This document shows positions 24,001 to 36,109 of a stretch of DNA of 64,000 nt, one piece after another (within the stretch, counting starts at the first letter, position 1; every line of letters starts with the position of its first letter). Made by a program: the position numbers and the translations under genes. The stretch lies in assembly GCA_047495785.1 (NCBI GenBank), contig JBLDXI010000032.1:3596001-3660000 (forward strand), in the 5' to 3' direction. The DNA is from Lepidodermella squamata (Eukaryota; Gastrotricha). The notes under the pieces are model-generated. The model did not search any database, had not been told where the DNA came from, and saw nothing but the letters and a program-made list of their open reading frames with translations.

Positions 24001-27000
24001 CATTCGCAGCTGAGCTAGCTGAGCCTGTTGCTGGTCGGGCGAGGGTGCGATTTGAGGCTGCTGCGCCGCCGAAAACTGCCCCGGCGCACTGCCTGGGCCG
24101 AAATTCGGTTGTTGCGATGCAGACTGCTGCGAACGCGCCATGTAATAGGCCGCGTTGCCGTTCTGCATTTGCTGTTGTTGCTGCTGTTGTGGGCCCGTTG
24201 GCAGTACCAAGGTGGCAGGCGAGGCGGCTTGTGGCGGCGCGTATAAGCCTGCCTGTTTTTGAGCCATCTGTGGGCTCGAAAAAACCTGTCCTTGTTGCTG
24301 TTGCTGCTGATAGACCTGTTGTTGCTGCGCCTGGTAAATCTGCGCCTGAGACGGCTGGCCCGGTTGCCCGCCTACATACTGCTGCTGCCGACTCGAATAA
24401 ACCGGCTGGCCTTGTTGCGGCATATGGTGATGCATCATATTCGGCATCATTTGGCTTTGTTGCTGAGACCAACCCATTTGCTCTCTATAGCAGATAAAAA
24501 AATAAAATCTCCTAACTAAAATCAAGTGTAATCAATTCACATTTGAAGAGACGATGCAGGATTTCCAGCCATATATTGGGCCTGTTGCTTGGCCTGCTGC
24601 TGACTTAGATGATGATTTTGCATCATAGCGGTGCTTTGGTCACCGCTAATGCTGTTGATTGACGAATTGTTGCTAGAGTTAACGACACGGTTCGACGGCA
24701 GCGATACCGTCGATTGCTGGCCACCAAGTCTTCGGTACCACGAAATTAATTTTTCTAGAAAAAAGGTAAAACACAGAACGATATTATCAAAAAGTGACCC
24801 TAATAAATTTCATGGCTTCTGGGCGCAAAAACAGCAGTTATTATCTTGACCGGACAGCGCGTTACGAAAGATGTTTTCTGGCTTCTATGGCGGCTTTTTT
24901 TGTCTTCATGTGGCGATTCACACCATATTACAAGAGAAGAAGAAGAAGCAGCCGCAATAATGCGCGGGTTGGGCTATAACTGTATAAAATATGCGAGGAG
25001 AGTCAGAAAAGCGCCTACAATTTGGGTTTTATGCGTGTTATTGCACAATCGCCACCCGTACACGTGGGTAAACGAGGTCGTACAGAAAAACAACGCGCAG
25101 TCGCAAATAGACAAGATGCGGCGACTCGGTATCACATCATCTTCTCGTAGACCTTACCTTCGCAGCAGTAAATAGTAATCTCGCAGAATTTAGATATAAA
25201 TACATAGATAATGCAGGTACATGTTCTTGCAAGAGAGAATATAAGTCCCATTTCTCGCTCTCGCTCTCTCTCCGACACCACGCCGAACAGTTGAGCAGTC
25301 AGGCATGCAAAAATAAAGGGCACAACTGCCAAATAATAAGAAGTAATAATTTACGTATCGTGTAATAATCGCCACGAGAAGCGGCAGCGAAAATGGTGTT
25401 ATTTCGACGTACCAGCGTGTGTACCAGTTGAATAAAAAACACGCCCAGTCTTGGCTCAGGTGTATAACAATAAAACTACATTAATTTATCATCGGCGCCG
25501 TCGGTTTTTCTTGGTATCAAGTACCTAAAATACAGCAGCAGGCGCGATAAAGCGGTGACGGTAAAATAGTAACATTAAGGTGGATGGCTGGATTTTCTAA
25601 CAGGTGCAATAACGGTGTAAATAGAGCGATGATGATGACGACGATAGCGATGACGATGATAAAAAAATGTGATGCAAGACTTCAAGTCCACGGTGTGTTT
25701 AGTATGTGATGCTGGATCTACGGTCCGCCGTTGCATTTTTTTTTATTAGCGGCACAGCGGATAGTACGAAACATGTGTAAAATGGTAAAAATTACTACGC
25801 AATAATATCGCTGCAAAGTGCACGCGAAAAGCTGTTGGGTTTGAGCTCGCATATCACTACTGCCAACTACTACAACTACACTACAACAGAAACTACGGTA
25901 AATAGTACAACGAGAGAACGAAAGAACGAGCTGACGAAGAGACGAAGCAAAGAACACAGATGTTGCGCAGAGCAGCAGTTTGTGAACAACCACGACGGAC
26001 GGCGACGATGAAGACATGGGGAGTAAACATTATTTTCATCTGTATTTAAATAATGCGGAGAAGAAAATGCCAAATTAACATTACACATTACGAGTGCGCT
26101 TTCAAAGTATCCATGACGCCGTCGCTGCCGTCGTCGCCGTCTCGCTTCTTCCACTGCCATGTATGTACTACTACTGAGCCGAGAAACCGGCAACTAATAA
26201 AGCGCACTGTGGTACAGGTTTTAAGGTGTTTGTTAAGAGCAGAAAACTGCTGTATGGCAGCATTAATAACAACAATAATAAAAATCCCTAGTTTCGCTTG
26301 AAAATGACGACAAAATAGTGCCGCGCGAAAAGGACAAGTCACGCAGGCACCTGTATCTAGAGGTCAGCTGGTTGATGCCAGCTGCAGAGGAGTCGTAGCA
26401 AAAAGACGAACAAGTAATTATTACTGAGCAGCATAAGGAGCGTATTTAATTCGGCGAGGTTAGAAAATGATGCCCTCCGGAACATCAAGCAGCAGCAGCA
26501 ACTGTCTTATTGTAATAATATCGATATTTACTGCGTTACTTGGGTAAGAAATAATAGAGCTACTATAACACACAAATAGATTGCCTGTGTGTAGAACAAC
26601 AAGATTCCAAATACATTGGGCAGCCACAACCGCCCCTAACTAAGTAAAGCCTATACACCGGCCGGCGCATTTGGTCTGCGATTACGAAACGAGTGGAGAA
26701 GAGACGATGACGATGAGGAAACGCGGGTGCGCCTCTTTCACAGTATAATAGGCGCTGTGTGGCGCGGCTGGCCTTCTGATTCCTTGTTGTATGAGATCTA
26801 CGAGAGTGCGAGAAGAGATTCTAGTACACAAGCATAGTAGCAGTAGAACATGCGCGTAGTAGTACAGTGCACACGTGGTCGGTGGGGTCGCGCCGACCAC
26901 GACCGATCTAGGCGGGCGCAACGGCCGAAAACGACGACGAACGGCAGTCAGGACGCCGAGGAAATCTAGAAGCGAGAGTAGTCGACTTATTATTACTATT

Positions 27001-30000
27001 ATTATTACTCCAGTTTGTGGTGGCTGCTGGGAGAGGAGATATAGGATACAACTTCTATAACAACAACAAACATGAGGCAAAGCGCGCGCGACTCGTACGC
27101 TCTTGTACGATGACGACAAACAGCAGTGTCGCGCGCGCGATATATTAGTGTGGAAATGTGCGCCTATTTATAATATCCCCATCATCAACAGCTACTATCA
27201 AACCTCGCTCTCCGTGTAATAATCGGGCGCTCGCAAATAGACTGACTAATGCAGCAGATTTATCGACGAGCGCAGGACATACTCCTGCTCACCTCGTTCT
27301 CGCCCAAGTAACCGGGCGCGTGCACCATGTTGCGCAATTCGGAAGCAAAAGATAAAAGTCAACTCCATTAATATTAACCACCCTAAACAGCTGTTGGGCG
27401 CCTTTAAAATCGTAAAAAATGTGCCAGAGCGAAAAATGAGAAAGATGATTGTCCAACTGAGCACTTATTTAGCACTCGTGTACGTAATGTAGCTGTAATA
27501 ATTCATACCTACCTATATCGCAATAAAGCAACAACAACAAGCAGAGACAGGGAAACACGGCGAGAAAAAAGAGCGCGTGTTGCTAGTATTTTACGCATTT
27601 TTTCCAACTCATCAAATGAATATAAAGCGGCGGAATTTCAAACCAGGTTGCGCGTACCTATGCTAGGGCGGTGAAGGAGGAAGCCGAATATGAAATAAAG
27701 AACATGATGATGTGGTGATGATAATGATTTTGATCGGCGCTTATTTATTACCACAGGCTACCCGCACAGAACAGGTGAGGTCACGGTATAGACGAGTGTA
27801 ATAAGCGCACACATGTTTATTAAGGTGGCTGTTGATTTCCGCTTAGCCGACAAAGTAGCGCGCGCGCCCTCACTCACATGTTTGTGCGTGTGAGAAAAAG
27901 ATATTGCCGATATGATCAAGCTATATTAGCACTGGAGGCCGATCAAATAATAACAAATCAAACGGGCGGGTGATAGGAAATAAGTAAAACGGGGAAATAA
28001 GTTGTAGCGAAAAGATGATGATAATAATAATTCGTGTTAACAACAATAACAAGTCGACGACTCGAGTTTGAAATAAATATAACAGCGCTGTGACGCTTTC
28101 GTTGGGTCTTTGTTTCACCAAGAAAAGGGGCCGTATGTATCGGGACGCTACAAAGAAAGTGCGCGCGCGCCAGAGGTGTGCAATAAACACGGTGTAAAAT
28201 GTTGGCCTTTTACAACTCTGCGGCGCTTTGTCATCGCGCACGGCGGCAACTGCAGAAAACCACCAACACCGAACGCCGAACTGCTGTGCGAAGTAGAAGA
28301 AGAAGAAGTCCTACTAGTAGTAAGAAGTCTAAATACAAAGCATTTGTTAAAGTGACATTGACACGGCGGTACGTCGTCATCGTTTAGCTTAGCGGCACCC
28401 ATCGAGAGTACAATAGTTTTGGTTGGTTTTGTTGCTGGGCCGGTTTGTATTTACAGTTTAGTGTACGTAAGTAAGTAATAATATAATAATAATAATACCT
28501 ACGCGAAAAGATGAGACATGACGGGAGTTGAGCGAGCGAGCCAAAACTCGACTGCGGCAGCCGCAACAGCAGAACGCTGAGCGCGAGAGAGAGCGAGCGC
28601 GCGGCAAAGCGTCAGGGTTGATGATAATTATTATTCGCGATGATGGTGTTATATTGGAGGCTCTCGCAGATGATTCTAGTAAAGGCAACAAACGGTGATA
28701 CACGCCGCACACGGTGCGCGCGCTGCTCAAGGTATACTTTTATTAAGGTGGATGATGATAATATATCTCTTTTAGCACGGTAATACACCAGTCTATAGCA
28801 GCCACAGCAGCCAAACTAACATCAACAACAACAACAACAACAAGCACAACAACAACGACGACGAGGCATTGTAGTAGTAGTAGTAGTGGTGGTGGTGGTG
28901 GTAGGTAATAACAATTTTGCGTATTATGTGTATATAAACCAAGCGCGCGGCAAGGAACGAGGCGAGACACTATGAAAAACGAGAGAATTACTATTGCGGC
29001 CATACACACTCACTTTTCACCGTCATCACAATAATCATTTGGGGTCGAGAGTGAGAGAGATCGGGATAGCCAGGTATGTTTCATACGAAAATAGAACACG
29101 CCGTAGTTTCTGCGGCTGTGGTGGTGGTGGTGTACAAAACGCTGCCGCCGCCGCTACGGCAAGTACGTGGAAGTTGTGCATAGCGCCATATTATGAGCAT
29201 TATTAGGTTGTTGTTGATGTTGTTTAGTTATGTGTGGCGCGCGCAGAGAAGGCACCGCACAGGTAGACCGGGAGTGTAAAAGAGCGTCGGTTTTGGTGGC
29301 GCCCGGGCTGGTTACAGCTAATAACATTAATGTAAGAGCGACTCGTCCACAGTGTTAACGATTACATATTAATATTACTATTGAGCGAATGAGAATCCGC
29401 TGCTGCCGTCGTGGCGGCGGCTGTGTCGCACAGTTTAGTGTAAACAAGCACACGCAATTCTAGCAGCGCAAAATAAGGCTACATTTAGCCGCCCAGGTAC
29501 TAGCAATAGCAGCAATAATAATAGTAATAATCTGACAAAAAGGTATATATATACGACTGCAAACGCGTGCGCATCAATGTGTTCGCTGGCACCGCGCTGT
29601 TCTGGAGCCCGCGCGCGCAACGCCAAAGAGTAGCTGGGTGCGGAAATGTTGTACGGGCGTTGACAATAGTTGTAATAAATAATGGAGATAGTGTGGCCGC
29701 TGCATACAAAACGCGGCGATGCGCGCGCGTCTCACGAAATAATGGCTAAAAATGTGTCCCGCTTTTCTTTTGCAGCAACAATATGGTCGTATTCTTAGTA
29801 TTAACAACAATAATGATATATGCATGTATATGTGTAAGCGAGGCGAGGCTAGCCGATTGACCATCTCAATAATAACGTAGTGATGTCTGCGCTTGTCGCC
29901 AGCTAGCGATACAAAACTCTTGCGAGCCAAATGGATGATGAGTTTACACCCAGACGCTGCTTCTGCTGCTTTTCCATAATGCAGGTCTTTATCGCGCTCG

Positions 30001-32872
30001 GTGTGCTTGATACTATTTGTCAACAAGCCGGAGAACAACAGGTGTGTTGTTATCGCTCAGCATTGCGTTGAAAACAACGCCGACCAAAAATGAGGAACGC
30101 GGAAATCCAACAAAAAAATGCCTTGATGGGCAGGTCAATTATTTAATGAAATATTAAAATACAAACTGGCTCCTATTTCGCTCGCACTAATGCGCGCGCA
30201 GCCTGCTGTATAAGTCGATGGGTGACAAAAAAATCAATGTTCGGTCATTCCGCATAGCATTAATGTGACGCATGCCGCACTTCGTAGGCGTGCAAAAAAA
30301 CGAACTCAGTCACGTTGTTGGTAATTGATTGAAATTGAGTAAGAGCGTGGAGTAAATATCCTAAAAAAACGTGTGCGGAGTTGATCAATTTGTAAAACCG
30401 ATTTTGAAGATAAAGCAAAGGACAATTTGAGATAAACGTTGTTTTCACAAGTGAAACGACAAGTTACAAGATGATACTCTAACCACACGAGCTATCTCGG
30501 TGAAAATTCTCGAGCAGTGAAAATGTTACCGGCAGCAACACGCCACTTGTCTACTTTACAACACGTTGTGTGCATTTCACTGTACCAGCTATTCATGTTT
30601 GTGTACGGGCGCCGGTTACGCATCGCACAGATGAAATTCGCGCTTGTAATCGCTGCTACCGTCGTCGTTGTCGTAACGAGCGCAGCGGGTAGCAGCCGCA
30701 GTCTCGACGGACGACGCGCGTGGGAGCGAGCGGGGCGGTACACATCAAAGCGTTGCATAGAAAGCTTGAAGAAAACTCACGCGAAAATCCAGGAGTCGAT
30801 TCGAAGCTATTCGACGCGTACTGAACAACCACGCCGAACAACCGATGAGCAAGTTCGCTGCTCTGTGCAAAGTCTGCTCGATGGCTCACTTCATTAACAA
30901 CCTAAGGTAGAGCCAGAAAAAAACCCAATCAATGAGAGGTGTCATTTTCAAATACATAAGTATGTTAAAAACATAAGCGACGAAAAGACTTGAGCGTGTT
31001 TATGACCGCGCCATCTGCTTTCAAGGGTTCACAGACGCGCCTATTTTTTTAGGATCAAAAGCGCGACGCCGACGAACAAGATAGTCCATATAAATAATTA
31101 TAGAGTGACAAACTACGGTTTTTCGGTACGCCGACTTTCCCATCATAATTTTTCTGTGAGGTTTTTATTATTTTGTCATAATATTAATGTCTCGTTTGTA
31201 ATAAATGATTTGATTTCCTTGTCCTTTACTGGCTTATTATGTTTGCATTTACGATTTGTGTGCATGTGGTGGCCTCTTGCTGCAGCAGCGATGATGATGA
31301 TGATGGTGATAATATACAAGCGCGCGACGTTGGCGGCGCCGCTCTTCGTTTTACTCGGCGTCTTGCCGTCGTCGTCATCGTCGTCGTCGTCGTTTTGTAA
31401 GAAAGTGTTCTTTATAGAGCTAGGCACAGGCAAGGGCTACTCGCGCTCGTGTGCGCGCACGCGCTAGTCCGTATCGCGTTTACGGGCGTATAATATCGAC
31501 CGCGGGGACGCGCGACCCGCATTGGCGACATTTTTACTGCTTCGCATGCGAAAAATATCCACGGCGATACATGTGTATGTTTGATCGAACCGCGACATCG
31601 AAAAGTAGTGATATTGACAGCAATCATAATAATAATAAGATATCCGCGCACCGGCATTGTGTCGTCGACCGACGAAAAGAGCGCTGTTATAACGCGGCAA
31701 AGCGCTATTATAAAATCGCTGCCTGATATTATTGTGTAAAGAAATAATTTGTTGTCGCATTGTTATGTACACTACTTTTCTTCTTCTTTACTTTTACTTT
31801 AATGCAATATACAAGGCGAGCGCGTGAGAGAGCGGCCTGAACACAGCAGTCAGCAACCAGAATCATAACTTAAAAAGGCAAAAAATCGATTGACCGCCGA
31901 TATTGTGCTCGATTGTATTTATTATTTCGCATCATCATAATATTCGAAATGCGAAATATACGGCACTAAATGTGCGTGCCCAGCGCGGCGATACCGTTGC
32001 CGCTTTCGCTCTTGTCGTCGTCGCCGTCGCATGGTGGCAAAATACTAGAGGACATACTATCAGAGAATATATCGCGCAAGAGGAGTCGTTGCCGCGAAAT
32101 CATCTACGCACATTAATATACTAACTAACTAACTAACACGGCGACGAGTGAGCAAGAGAGAGTGTGGTCGAGCCAATAATACAACATAATGACGATGTTA
32201 TAGCCAGTTTGTGTCGTCGTAGTAAAATAATAGTGTTTATGTTGTATTTGAGCGCGAGCGACACGACGGCAGTTGGCCAAAACAACTAGTAGAAAGTAGG
32301 ACCGGGAGAAGGGGCGCGCCGATAATCATTGCCAACTCTTGCTTTTGCCGCCTGCGCGATTCTTTCCTATTTTATTTTTTAACTAGCTCCGTGTATGCTT
32401 TGTAATACAATGATGAAGTGAAATACAATAATAATAATAATAATAATAGTGATACGGGCAGTAACATTTCGACTATTATTCGAAATGAGCTATCAATCCA
32501 AAATACAAGTACCAATAAAATGCTCCTGATCTGGCGATGCAGTCATAAAACACGTCAAGTACTCGCGCGTTGAAAAAACGTAAAAAAAAATGAATCTGAG
32601 TTCAACTAACCTCTAAGCAGTCGACTAGCCGAGCTTCATAGCACGATTGATAAGCTCGGGAATCTGAGACCCATTGGATGAGTTCGTTGCAAGCTTGCAC
32701 GAAAAGCTGCGGATTCCCAAGTTGCTGTGAATTAATTACAGAAATACGTAAAAAACGTAGAATTTGAAATACAATACTCTTCGCGTCTTCGACTTACCTG
32801 TCTTAAACAAACAAGCCGTTCGTTGGTTTGCTGGATATGTTTATGAATCTCAACATCAGCAGCGTTTATCAT
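21083..32872 (-). CDS. ZMIZ: ZMIZ/tonalli-family SP-RING protein, PIAS-like transcriptional co-regulator
   Basis: Nuclear PIAS-like zinc-finger co-regulator, probable SUMO ligase, related to human ZMIZ1/2 and Drosophila tonalli. Seven exons keep phase: 32798-32872, 32611-32724, 30781-30901, 24541-24754, 23890-24484, 21634-23625 and 21083-21577, giving about 1201 residues. The N-terminus has the family-specific HIKHIQQTNER-like start (here EIHKHIQQTNERLVCLRQ) and a helical domain over exons 1-4. Polyglutamine and proline-rich stretches follow. Then come the PINIT-like region (PPFRLEHLLSTSNHTF, NCCCSHLFVLELV) and the SP-RING (VPLRCPLTSQLIQVPCR, CFDLGAF, WACPLCARPMNL, EVDQFMWDIL). The tail is S/G/N-rich and ends in an acidic segment. 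An upstream in-frame ATG at 32929 would add 19 residues. Confidence 0.95.
28871..28903 (+). repeat. GTA/GTG trinucleotide microsatellite
   Basis: Consecutive GTA units pass into consecutive GTG units inside the large ZMIZ intron. Confidence 0.85.
30425..30503 (-). repeat. tRNA-like relic (possible tRNA-derived SINE or pseudogene)
   Basis: On the minus strand GAGATAGCTCGTGTGGTTAG resembles the D arm and A box of a tRNA. It is followed by CTTGTAA, like the anticodon loop of tRNA-Thr(TGT). Six bases of the 5' side can pair with TATCTC at the 3' side. The anticodon stem and T arm do not pair properly and the B box is lost, so this is not a functional tRNA. Confidence 0.3.
31368..31394 (+). repeat. 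GTC trinucleotide microsatellite
   Basis: Near-perfect GTC/TCG run with one CAT interruption, in ZMIZ intron 2. Confidence 0.8.
32121..32137 (+). repeat. CTAA tetranucleotide repeat
   Basis: Four consecutive CTAA units in ZMIZ intron 2. Confidence 0.8.
32428..32448 (+). repeat. ATA trinucleotide microsatellite
   Basis: Seven ATA-type units in a row, ZMIZ intron 2. Confidence 0.85.
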
Positions 32873-35678
32873 CGGTGGCGGTACATTAAAAGCAGAGTTG
32901 ACAGTCAAATATCGTTTTTCTGTTATCAATTATGATGAGTTATAATTAATTGGCTGACCTATTAATCAATAAATCGATTTAAGGTGAGGCTAGTGATACG
33001 ACCCACGCAATCATTTGGGAAATCGATAATGCCAAGGTTTTTGATTCAAGTGTTACGAAAAACGAATAAGTCAGAAGATCGACCAACTTAAAAAATTGAA
33101 AAGTAAGCCAGTGATCGATTTTAAATGGCAGATGTGTCTGAAGAAGATTTGTGAGAGAAAAAGATAGCATAAAAAATATATAAAAGATCGTTATTTTTTC
33201 GTTTCACTTTTGCGCGCAAAATTATCAAGACCACCATTTCAATGTCGTTGTCGTGTACTTTACCCCGCCCAATAATATGCGCTATTATATAACTTCATGT
33301 TGTAATGTTATAAAAGAGCATATTTTTGCACAACGGAGGCACAGGCATCAAAATCATTATTATTATTTATTATCGCTCTGCAAAAGTAGCGCGGCAAAAG
33401 CTTACACGCGCATAGCTATGTGTAGTATATATATATTCTTTTTCCGGAATTCCCGTTATTATTAGTTTTGTCAAGTTTAAAAGTATATATCGCCATCGCT
33501 TTACTGAGAGCGCGCGCGCACAGTGAGAGCGAGAATAGGATGATAGGCGAAAGAGTACAAATTATTGTATTATAACAACATGGATTGCCATCACGTAATA
33601 ATCATCATCAATAGAAAATACTGACAACGACCATATCATTGTAAATTGTATAGTCGTATAAAGAGTTATGTAGTAAAAGTTGTTGATAATATTATATTAT
33701 TATTGCCGCGCGCGCGGTGGCTCCTCTTCCTCTCTACTCTATCGCCGGTTCGCGGTCGCCCTCTTTACACTAGGCGCCGTTTTGCGCACATAACGCGCGC
33801 GCTGCCAATCGATCGAAAAATCATCGCTCGGGCCCGCTTATACACATTACAAGCGTATTATTGTTATTATACATTTCAGAGCAAAAAGTTTGCGCGCACA
33901 AGTCGCCTGCCGCAGCCGCCGCCCAACCAGCGCGCTCGTCCGCCACATCGCGAACGAAGTTTAAATATTATCGCAATTCAACTTGAATAGTCTCTCGCCC
34001 GTCGTCCATGTATATTGAGCGCGCACTCTCACCGCTATCACTACAGCCACTGGCAAAGGCGAATAAGAGCAATAAAAATTATTCTAATAATCAGCTAACC
34101 AACGCCATGCGAAGCGATGCGATATTTTACTACTGATAGCTAAATAGCGATTTGTCTTCGGTCTCGACGCGCGCCCAGATATTGACGACATTATGTCATC
34201 ATCTTAAGTAATACAGAAAAAACTCACCCGCAAAACAGCTTGCAATTGTTCTTGGCATCAATTATTTATCAGGTGAATGCTACAGTAATATGTGTTGATT
34301 CGCATTATTTGCCCAAGAGGTACGTATCTAAACGCTATAATAAATAGCGTCAAATGTTGATAAGACAAAAAACAGGCTCAGGGCCCGTCGATAAAATTAA
34401 AGAAGTGGCAGGAAAGAGACATGAATGACATAAATTATTCTTGACATGACTCATGTTAACAATTGACAAATCCGAAGTTAAATACCTGGAAAATGCATAC
34501 TTTCTATATTATAACTAACTCGAGTCAGCTTGACTACTGATGATTTGCAATAGTAATTTGTCGGCAAATCTCGGCAAAATGTTTTTTTGAAATTTGACTG
34601 TAAAGGTAGACTACGCGCGGATTAGTTTGTTGATCGCATGCGCAGAAGTAACCTATGCGCGCGCAGCTATGTGCGCACTGTTTTTTCATTGCGCGTGAAA
34701 ATATATTTAGCATTTAGCACGGCGGTAATTCTCGCAAAGACGCGTGCCAAGAGTGCAAAGATAGTGCAAATGTCGCACAAATAATACTATGGCGAAGGGC
34801 GAAGATCATTTTTTCATACTCATTACAAGTTGTCATGTGTTGAACTTATTCAGCTTACATAGAAGAAGCGGGAACTTCCGGGACGTATAGCGGCACATAG
34901 AAATCCGAATGACGCGAGTTCGCAACATAATTTCAAACAGGTAGCAGCTGGCTATCGCGTACTTGGCATGAGAAGTGAGGACATAGCATTTGAATTCACC
35001 AAAAAGCCGATTCAAAAGTGGGCGTTAGTGTGTTTTTGTTAACAATTTCGACAATACACTAATACTGGGTGCAATTACCGCGACTGAGCACCTTTTTTAA
35101 TAACAACTCGACTATTGGTCATATAGATTTTAGCGCCGATCACAGGAAAAGAGAGACGTAAGCATACCATCATAATAGTGATATTAGTAAAAAGTAATAA
35201 TATTGCAATAACAACACATTGATTTCTGGAAAAAGCAGCGAGAAGCGATAAAAAATAAGTGAAGCGCACTTTTGTTAACAGGTAATATAATTCCATCATA
35301 GCTACCCAATTATTGATCGCGCCCTAAAACACTCATATAATATGCATGAAATGCGCTCATTTAAAACATTAAAACGACGACTAGTCATCTTTTGCAGGTA
35401 TTAACAGTTTAATTTTGTAGCCATTGGTTGTCAAAAATTTGTCTCTTGGGTTAAAATTCATGATGACAGGAGAATATGCTGAAGTAATAGAATGACACTG
35501 TCATGAAGCATTAATATTCGGCTTTATGTGTGAACTGACCAAAATGATTTCTCAAGCGGACGATATTCCCGCGAAGGGCGAGTTGGGTGTTCGAAAATAA
35601 AGTGCGCAATATAATATAGGTAATATGGCATTAAAAACTATTTTGCGATCGCGATTGGTGCGCGCGCGCGTAGTTGAA

Positions 35679-35700
35679 GGTTGGTAGGTAGGTAGGTTGG
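35679..35700 (+). repeat. GGTA tetranucleotide repeat
   Basis: Consecutive GGTA/GGTT units next to a GCGCGCGCG run. Confidence 0.75.
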
Positions 35701-36089
35701 AGCGGATTACAAACGCCCATCGCAGCGATACCTACCTATAACAGATGATAATAATAATAATTAGGTGTTACAACGAAAACACTATAGCCAACACGGCTGG
35801 CTTACGATATTTCGGCGCTCTTCTCCTTTACAAAGGCGCTCTTTCACGGGGCACCGGTAGAGCGCAACGCGGCTTTACAACATCAACTACGAGCTTCAGC
35901 GCTATAGATAGATAGATCGACGAAGTTATTATTTTGTGTTTTGACCACAAAGTATGTTGTTGGAAAACAATGCAATAATCTAATAGTAGGTAGGGCTAGG
36001 TAGTCTCGGAAAATGGAATCATCATAGTGATTACCCGCGTGATCGCGAATCTCACTCGCTTCTCGCACTGACTTTCGCTACTCGTGGCC

Positions 36090-36109
36090 GTAGTAGTAGT
36101 AGTAGTAGT
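36090..36109 (+). repeat. GTA trinucleotide microsatellite
   Basis: Six or more consecutive GTA units upstream of ZMIZ. Confidence 0.85.

Larger units (their letters stand above)
24755..30780 (-). other. Large ZMIZ intron, microsatellite and GCGC-rich
   Basis: A 6.0-kb intron between coding exons 3 and 4, with donor GTGAGT and acceptor TTTCTAG. An AT-rich background is broken by GCGCGC runs and by ATA, GAT, GTA and GTC microsatellites. Several 60-145-codon frames exist, but they are biased to S/R/Y/I and match no family. Inference: regulatory intron. Confidence 0.75.
30902..32610 (-). other. ZMIZ intron 2
   Basis: A 1.7-kb intron, donor GTTAGT and acceptor CCTTAG, both flanking exons in phase 0. 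It has the same GCGC and trinucleotide-repeat composition as the larger intron. No second gene is seen. Confidence 0.75.

Noticed and set aside
24045-24497. 150-codon plus-strand and 195-codon minus-strand ORFs
   Set aside because: Other frames of the ZMIZ polyglutamine exon; CAG-type repeats keep several frames open.
25718-34000. Many 60-145-codon ORFs on both strands
   Set aside because: They lie in microsatellite and GCGC-rich intron or upstream DNA, overlap each other on both strands and show no domain.
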